DNA of 27,990 bases, from the NCBI GenBank assembly GCA_964539975.1, contig CAZIKK010000024.1, positions 1-27,990 of the forward strand. The letters run 5' to 3'. Under the pieces are notes generated by a model. It worked only from the letters and a program-made list of their open reading frames with translations. It searched no databases and had not been told where the DNA came from. Position numbers and translations under genes: made by a program. Every line of letters starts with the position of its first letter. Position 1 is the stretch's first letter. This document shows, in pieces, positions 23,586 through 27,990 of the stretch. Origin of the DNA: 38-11 sp964539975 (GTDB taxonomy: Bacteria; Bacillota; Clostridia; Tissierellales; Dethiosulfatibacteraceae).

Positions 23586-23615
23586 ATGTTTACAAATAAA
23601 AACAAGGAAGTACTT

Positions 23616-24338
23616 ATGATGATTCTACGCAATCTTATTATTGTAATTTTTCTGTCTTTTCTTCTGTTATTCATCCCCAAAATTGCTGGCTCTTTTGCTT
23701 ATCTGTTTAACTATGCAACCATCGATCCTCATGGTGCTTTTGCTTGGATTTCTGTTCATCACTTATTTCAAGCAGCTGTTTTTATCTTCATTATGCTATT
23801 CTTAAAAAAGAAATATCATTTAGATTTTGGATTTCACTGGGGAGACAAAAACACGGGTAAAACCATAACTTTAATATTTGTCAAATATTTCACAATCTAT
23901 ACCGTCGGTTCTTTTGCCTATTTGATTCTTTCTAATAGCTTCCAAGCTTTTCAATTCCCATTAACCCCAAACAATATTGTTGGTTATTTGGGATTTCAAC
24001 TTCTTTTATCCGGCCCTTCAGAAGAATTGATCTTTAGAGCTTTTGCTATCACAATGTTTGCTATCTTTCTAAAAAGAAAAAGCATCATTCGCCCTATCAG
24101 TTTAGCTAATCTTCTTGCCGCAATTGTTTTTTCAGCCGCCCACATAAGCTTTTCATTTGCTCCTTTTAGCGTAGCCTACAGTCCACCCCAATTGATTCTT
24201 GCCTTTACTCTTGGTTTGTTTTATGGAGTTTGCTACAAAAAAAGCGGAAGCATGTATTATCCAATGATCATGCATAGTTTCAGCAATGTATTAATGGTTG
24301 GGACAACCATTGCCTTGTCTTTTTTCCTAAAATTATGA
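23616..24338 (+). CDS. CPBP family intramembrane glutamic endopeptidase
   Basis: About 240 residues and seven or eight membrane helices. The Abi/CPBP (Rce1-like) active-site motifs are complete: EELIFR (Glu136-Glu137-x3-Arg141), FSAAH (His176) and HSFSN (His220, Asn224). The family includes prenyl-protein-type proteases and bacteriocin self-immunity proteins; no bacteriocin gene is visible nearby. ATG 23616 is chosen because AAGGAAG lies five bases upstream and the promoter sits too close to the alternative start. Confidence 0.88.
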   Translation: MMILRNLIIVIFLSFLLLFIPKIAGSFAYLFNYATIDPHGAFAWISVHHLFQAAVFIFIMLFLKKKYHLDFGFHWGDKNTGKTITLIFVKYFTIYTVGSFAYLILSNSFQAFQFPLTPNNIVGYLGFQLLLSGPSEELIFRAFAITMFAIFLKRKSIIRPISLANLLAAIVFSAAHISFSFAPFSVAYSPPQLILAFTLGLFYGVCYKKSGSMYYPMIMHSFSNVLMVGTTIALSFFLKL

Positions 24339-24409
24339 CCTGTTACCCTTTTCAAAAGATCATTCTCATTCAAAGAATATTAAAATTAACCCAGTCTTTA
24401 CTCTAATAA

Positions 24410-24447
24410 AACCCCTTCGTAGTGATCCATAGATATACGAAGGGGTT
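24410..24447 (-). terminator. Terminator for the decayed hydrolase gene
   Basis: A perfect 12-bp stem (AACCCCTTCGTA / TACGAAGGGGTT). The U-rich tail (TTTTATTAG) follows only in the minus direction, so it belongs to the minus-strand pseudogene and not to the CPBP gene. Confidence 0.75.
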
Positions 24448-24556
24448 GACAAGGGTACTATACTCAGTAAAACATTTATCCCGTCTTCCTGTTTTGTGTA
24501 TTACCTAACTCTGCCATGTGGCTTTTTTGCCCTTGGCGGGCCTAAGACTTCTGCCA

Positions 24557-25283
24557 TCAGATTGGGAGGTTTTTGGCATAGTCTTTGCGCCAGCAGTGTG
24601 TTAGCTTGTCTTTAAACCCTCTCTTTCTTCGCCAAAACCTCCCAATAAGCAAAGCTATAGAGGTTATGATGAAGTATAGCGCGCTCACAGCTACAATAAT
24701 TAAAAAATAAACAGCCACGGTATTGTGCGCCCTTTTGGCAGCGGTAAAAATTCGCCTGATACTCGTGATGCTTTTCCGTTTGCTACTTCAAAATAGACCG
24801 TATCAAAATGGTAATCAAATATGGCACCATGATCTCCAAAAAGCCATTATGCATCCTTCGAGCGCTGATATAAGTTCCTTCCATCTCTTCAGCATTAGGA
24901 CGCCAAACCCACAGCATAATTTGAATAAGCACTTACCTCTCCAGGTTTATAAACTTGCATGGGTTGGGATTCACGTAAAGTCTGCTCCATGGTTGGCCGG
25001 TTCTTATTTGTTGTTAACAAAACCACTCGGAGATCGATTCTTCCTTCTTCNNNNNNNNNNNNNNNNNNNNNNNNNNNNNNNNNNNNNNNNNNNNNNNNNN
25101 NNNNNNNNNNNNNNNNNNNNNNNNNNNNNNNNNNNNNNNNNNNNNNNNNNTAATGGTATGCCTGACGGTGTCTTTTCTCCAGTATATGCGAGTGCGTTTC
25201 CCGACCAAGAAAACAGAAGAAGAAGACTCAATTGTAAATTAAAATCAAGATGAAGGTAATCGCAACAAATACTGATTTTTCAC
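24557..25283 (-). pseudogene. Decayed beta-lactamase-family serine hydrolase
   Basis: Fragments of one protein in several frames. The start is GTG 25283 after AAGGAAGGAG. Signal-peptide pieces follow (ITFILILIYN, then LLLLFSWSGNALA), and TGEKTPSGIPL runs into the N gap. After the gap come QPMQVYKPGEVSAYSNYAVG (the YSN motif of the PF00144 family) and a stop. Next, in another frame, comes EEMEGTYISARRMHN, whose equivalents normally lie far downstream, implying an internal deletion. Last are VYFEVANGKASRVSGEF and a C-terminal membrane helix ending at 24557. At least four frame changes are needed. Non-functional unless the assembly is faulty here. Confidence 0.72.
25051..25150. other. Assembly gap (100 N)
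   Basis: Exactly 100 undetermined bases within the decayed hydrolase. The catalytic SxxK region would lie in it, so its state cannot be judged. Confidence 0.95.
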
Positions 25284-25421
25284 CCTGTTATCTCCTTCCT
25301 TTTCAACTTACAACTAAGGCTAATGCCCCTTATAGTTTGTTCTGAACCCTAGCTGTGATACTTGCGATGTACGAAGTCCCCTCTTTGTTTTATTAGCAAT
25401 ACCTCTTTCGACAGGTCTAAT

Positions 25422-26825
25422 TCAACTTTTACTCACTTCGTAAATCCTCACATTTTTCCATTTTCCTTTTTTAAACACTGTATAAGACCATAGTCCAGAA
25501 ATTATATTTGTGGCACTGATTGCAACCCATACTCCCGTGGAGTCAAAACCAAGAATAAGTCCCAAGACCAACGCTAATAAGACCCTTATTACCACCCAGC
25601 TTATGAATGTTATCTGAAAGGGTTTCTTTGTGTAACCTGCTCCTTGCATTGTTCTTGATAGTACGATAGAAGCTGCATGGAAAGGCTCTGAGATGCCGAT
25701 TATTATTAGAAACAATGCTCCAATCTTGACAACTGATTGACTGGCTTCATCGAGAAAGAAATTTATGAAAGGTTCTGAAAAAATCACAAACAATAGCGAT
25801 ATCCCAAACATCACCCCAACTCCTAGAATTGTCGTTGCTCTTCCGCTCGCCTCTGCCCTATCAAACTGTTTGGCTCCAAGATTCATTCCAGAAAGTGTAG
25901 CTGCTGCTGTTCCAATTGCAAGACCAGGCATCAGCGCATATTGATTCAGATTAGTTCCTATTACAAAAGCGGGGACTGCAAATTCAGCATCTAAGGTCCT
26001 TGCTAAAATTGCAAACATAACAAAAGTAGTGGCATTTCTCGACAATCCCTGAAGTCCTGAAGGCACTCCAATGTTGATTATTTGTTTAGATGCCTCCCAA
26101 ACAGGTGTGAACATGTGAACAAATTTAACCTTGACATCAAACTTTCCGCTTAATAACAATCCCCATGATACTACCACACTGATGACCCTTGATAGAGCTG
26201 TTCCCATTGCCGCCCCTGCAACACCATAGGCAGGAAAACCAAACATGCCAAAAATAAATACATAGTTACCCATTACATTTACAATGTTCATCATTATATC
26301 AATATATAGAGGTGTCTTTGTGTCTCCTGACCCTTGAAATATGGACCTAGCCATAAAATGAAGCAAAAAGAACGGAACAGCTAAGAAAAATACGTTCATA
26401 TACTCAAGTGCATAGTTAAGAACGCCATCTGTTACACCTAGTATCCTTAAGCTAAATTCATTTGTCATCAATCCCACAGGAACAATAATAACCGATAGAA
26501 TCAAAGATAAAAGGAAGGCCTGGCCTGCTGCAATGCTAGCGCCTTTCTCATCACCTCTCCCAACAAACCTTGCAACCATTGCAGTGGTCCCTGTTGAAAT
26601 TGCAATAACAAGAACCATAAAAACCATAATGATATTCCGACTGGTTCCAACTGCTGAGATGGCATCAACTCCTACCGTCCCCACCATCTTCATGTCGATT
26701 GTACCTACGGAAACCTGCAGTAGAGACTGAATAATCACAGGCCATGCCAAGAAAAGCGCAGTCTTGTATAAGTTTTTATTATTAAGCAAATAGTCTCTTC
26801 TCACTTCATAGCTTTTGCTCGCCAT
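25422..26825 (-). CDS. MATE family efflux transporter (NorM/DinF-like)
   Basis: A complete protein of 467 residues with twelve hydrophobic helices in two halves. MATE patterns are visible: LAWPVIIQSLLQVSVGTIDM in helix 1, then ISTGTTAMVARFVGRGDEKG, and in the second half SGMNLGAKQFDRAEASGR, the repeat counterpart. It should extrude cationic drugs or metabolites. ATG 26825 follows AAGGAGG; an ATG 12 codons upstream has no ribosome binding site. A TATAAT at 26847-26852 is a likely -10. It is more distantly related to the first MATE gene at 20345 than a recent duplicate would be. Confidence 0.9.
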   Translation of the reverse strand: MASKSYEVRRDYLLNNKNLYKTALFLAWPVIIQSLLQVSVGTIDMKMVGTVGVDAISAVGTSRNIIMVFMVLVIAISTGTTAMVARFVGRGDEKGASIAAGQAFLLSLILSVIIVPVGLMTNEFSLRILGVTDGVLNYALEYMNVFFLAVPFFLLHFMARSIFQGSGDTKTPLYIDIMMNIVNVMGNYVFIFGMFGFPAYGVAGAAMGTALSRVISVVVSWGLLLSGKFDVKVKFVHMFTPVWEASKQIINIGVPSGLQGLSRNATTFVMFAILARTLDAEFAVPAFVIGTNLNQYALMPGLAIGTAAATLSGMNLGAKQFDRAEASGRATTILGVGVMFGISLLFVIFSEPFINFFLDEASQSVVKIGALFLIIIGISEPFHAASIVLSRTMQGAGYTKKPFQITFISWVVIRVLLALVLGLILGFDSTGVWVAISATNIISGLWSYTVFKKGKWKNVRIYEVSKS

Positions 26826-26880
26826 AAAGGCCTCCTTCACCAAGTCATTATACCCTATCATTCATATCGTATATTCTAAG

Positions 26881-26923
26881 AAAAAGCCACAAATCTATTC
26901 CAGTAGCATCATCGGGCTTGTGG
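26881..26923 (-). terminator. Possible terminator of the QueG-like gene
   Basis: CCACAA / TTGTGG arms with a 25-base loop, then five U on the minus strand. The first arm overlaps the last codons of the gene. The stem is short. Confidence 0.4.
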
Positions 26924-27733
26924 AATAAAGCTTTCACAAGGCACACCTACTTGGCATTTGCCACAGCCATATCTTGGTCTAAACTTTTCCACTGTTTCAT
27001 CTAGAAAGGCTGCACATAGTTTGTTGTTTTTCCCTTCTTCTATTGATATCGCCCTCACTGGGCATTTTTCCCCGCATTCACCACACATGGAACAGTATTC
27101 ATAAATACTACCATATCCTCTTTTATCTGGTGATACATATAACTCTGTGACAATACTACCAAATCTACCCGCAATGCCTTTTGAAGTAATCAATCCCTTA
27201 GAAAGTCCAAATGTTCCAAGTCCACACACAAATGCAACATGTCTTTCGGACCAATTGCTTGTATACAAATTATCAATATGACTGTTGTCCCCAGTATTGG
27301 ACCAGAATCTATCATCCAAGGAGGGGACCACGCTTTTGTTGCCAGTTCTTGTCAGTTCCGAACTCAAGTATTGACAAAACTTGTTTATAAAAGATTGGCC
27401 CTCGTATCGTGCATGAAGCCACTCATTTGAAGGCCATATTAAATCCTTTATGTTCCCTTTTTTGACTTCAGTTGTAAATGGTAAAAAGAATGAAATAACA
27501 GTCTTGGCTTCTCTTAACCATTCTTGAGGAAGTAAAAAATGATCCCCTATTACATTTTTGTCTTTTAGTTTTCTGAAATAATCATCCTCTGCCTCACCAA
27601 AAGCAAAAATTGGCGCTTCAAACATTTTCAACCCTGAAACATTTTTGGAAAGAGCCATTTCATTAGTTATATAATTAGCATCTGATGTTTCTACAAAGCT
27701 AGATGCCATTTCTATTAATTTATTTTTATCCAT
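26909..27733 (-). CDS. QueG-like protein with two [4Fe-4S] cluster motifs
   Basis: 274 residues from ATG 27733 (AGGAGGG just upstream). The N-terminal ~200 residues follow the epoxyqueuosine-reductase-like layout, including RHVAFVCGLGTFGLSKGLIT and GRFGSIVTELYV. The C-terminal ferredoxin part has Cys214, Cys217, Cys220, Cys224 (CSMCGECGEKCP) and a second set Cys240, Cys257, Cys260, Cys266 (YGCGKCQVGVPC). True QueG proteins are longer and bind cobalamin; this belongs to the shorter clostridial branch of unknown substrate. Confidence 0.82.
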   Translation of the reverse strand: MDKNKLIEMASSFVETSDANYITNEMALSKNVSGLKMFEAPIFAFGEAEDDYFRKLKDKNVIGDHFLLPQEWLREAKTVISFFLPFTTEVKKGNIKDLIWPSNEWLHARYEGQSFINKFCQYLSSELTRTGNKSVVPSLDDRFWSNTGDNSHIDNLYTSNWSERHVAFVCGLGTFGLSKGLITSKGIAGRFGSIVTELYVSPDKRGYGSIYEYCSMCGECGEKCPVRAISIEEGKNNKLCAAFLDETVEKFRPRYGCGKCQVGVPCESFIPQAR

Positions 27734-27990
27734 ACCTTCCCTCCTGTTTTGTGAATTTACAACAGCTTTTAGGCCTTCTCCTTTCTCGGATTTGAGATCA
27801 CATGAAATACTATTGCCGCCCCTTGCATAGATTTTGGTTTTGCCGTTCATTGTAAATCCTGCCATTCTCATTGTCCATGCAGAAGTATCTTTGCTGCAAT
27901 CGTCAGCATATTTCCATACAGCTTGACTTGCCATGTAACTACATATTGCCATTTCTGGAAGCAACACCAGATCAGGTGATGTAAGTTCAG
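27734..27990 (-). CDS. Open frame upstream of the QueG-like gene, cut by the window edge
   Basis: The QueG frame stays open to the window edge without a stop, reading LPEMAICSYMASQAVWKYAD and MAGFTMNGKTKIYARGGN. The amino-acid make-up looks coding. Either it is an N-terminal part of the same protein, or a separate upstream gene whose stop has been lost or shifted just before the ribosome binding site of ATG 27733. I do not recognise a family. Confidence 0.4.

Noticed and set aside
24723..25253. Plus-strand ORF of 176 codons across gap 2
   Set aside because: It is translated through the N run, and the opposite strand shows recognisable serine-hydrolase fragments.
1..27990. IS elements, prophage, CRISPR array, tRNA genes
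   Set aside because: No transposase, integrase or phage protein, no regularly spaced repeats, and no tRNA-like cloverleaf was recognised on either strand.

Overview
The window looks like a chromosomal stretch of an AT-rich, low-GC Gram-positive anaerobe, probably a member of the Clostridia. The grounds are AGGAGG-type ribosome binding sites, many GTG/TTG starts, SLH-anchored and lipoprotein exported proteins, a YtrA-type GntR regulator with its ABC transporter, HD-GYP signalling, an EFR1-type flavodoxin and a QueG-like Fe-S protein. I cannot name the genus. There are no rRNA or tRNA genes, no IS elements and no CRISPR array. Two runs of exactly 100 N (21584-21683 and 25051-25150) are scaffold gaps, and each interrupts a gene.

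Layout. Positions 53-2591 (minus) hold an Rnk/GreA-C-like gene and a ytrA-like regulator/ABC operon. A divergent promoter region then leads to lemA and a DUF2207 membrane protein (plus, 2738-5150), which converge on a membrane-anchored MutS-like ATPase. After a small glycine-zipper protein and an HD-GYP phosphodiesterase come two exported proteins: a lipoprotein-like FAD oxidoreductase and a serpin carrying three SLH repeats. A small membrane protein/YbjQ pair follows.

Positions 12616-14126 hold the most unusual locus: a complete exported barnase-family RNase whose stop overlaps (ATGA) the start of a gene in which its inhibitor, barstar, is fused to tRNA pseudouridine synthase TruA. Upstream of it are two short ORFs (49 and 43 codons) with good ribosome binding sites. 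Positions 14628-17567 encode a compact three-gene set: a solute-binding-protein-like protein without a signal peptide, a HypB/UreG-like P-loop NTPase with two CxxC pairs, and an ABC ATPase with an N-terminal ScdA_N/DUF1858-like domain. No permease is present, so this is unlikely to be an ordinary importer.

The right part is more eroded. It has a metallopeptidase, a stand-alone GHKL ATPase, a chromate transporter with a structured leader, a decayed LuxR-type regulator, a four-gene run (DUF6530, B3/B4, EFR1 flavodoxin, MATE) broken by gap 1, a CPBP protease, a decayed beta-lactamase-family hydrolase broken by gap 2, a second MATE transporter and a QueG-like Fe-S protein at the edge.

Several promoters with canonical spacing can be read by eye. 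They decide the start codons of lemA, the HD-GYP gene and the CPBP gene. The best two candidates for something new are the barnase/barstar-TruA operon and the permease-less SBP/GTPase/ABC operon.
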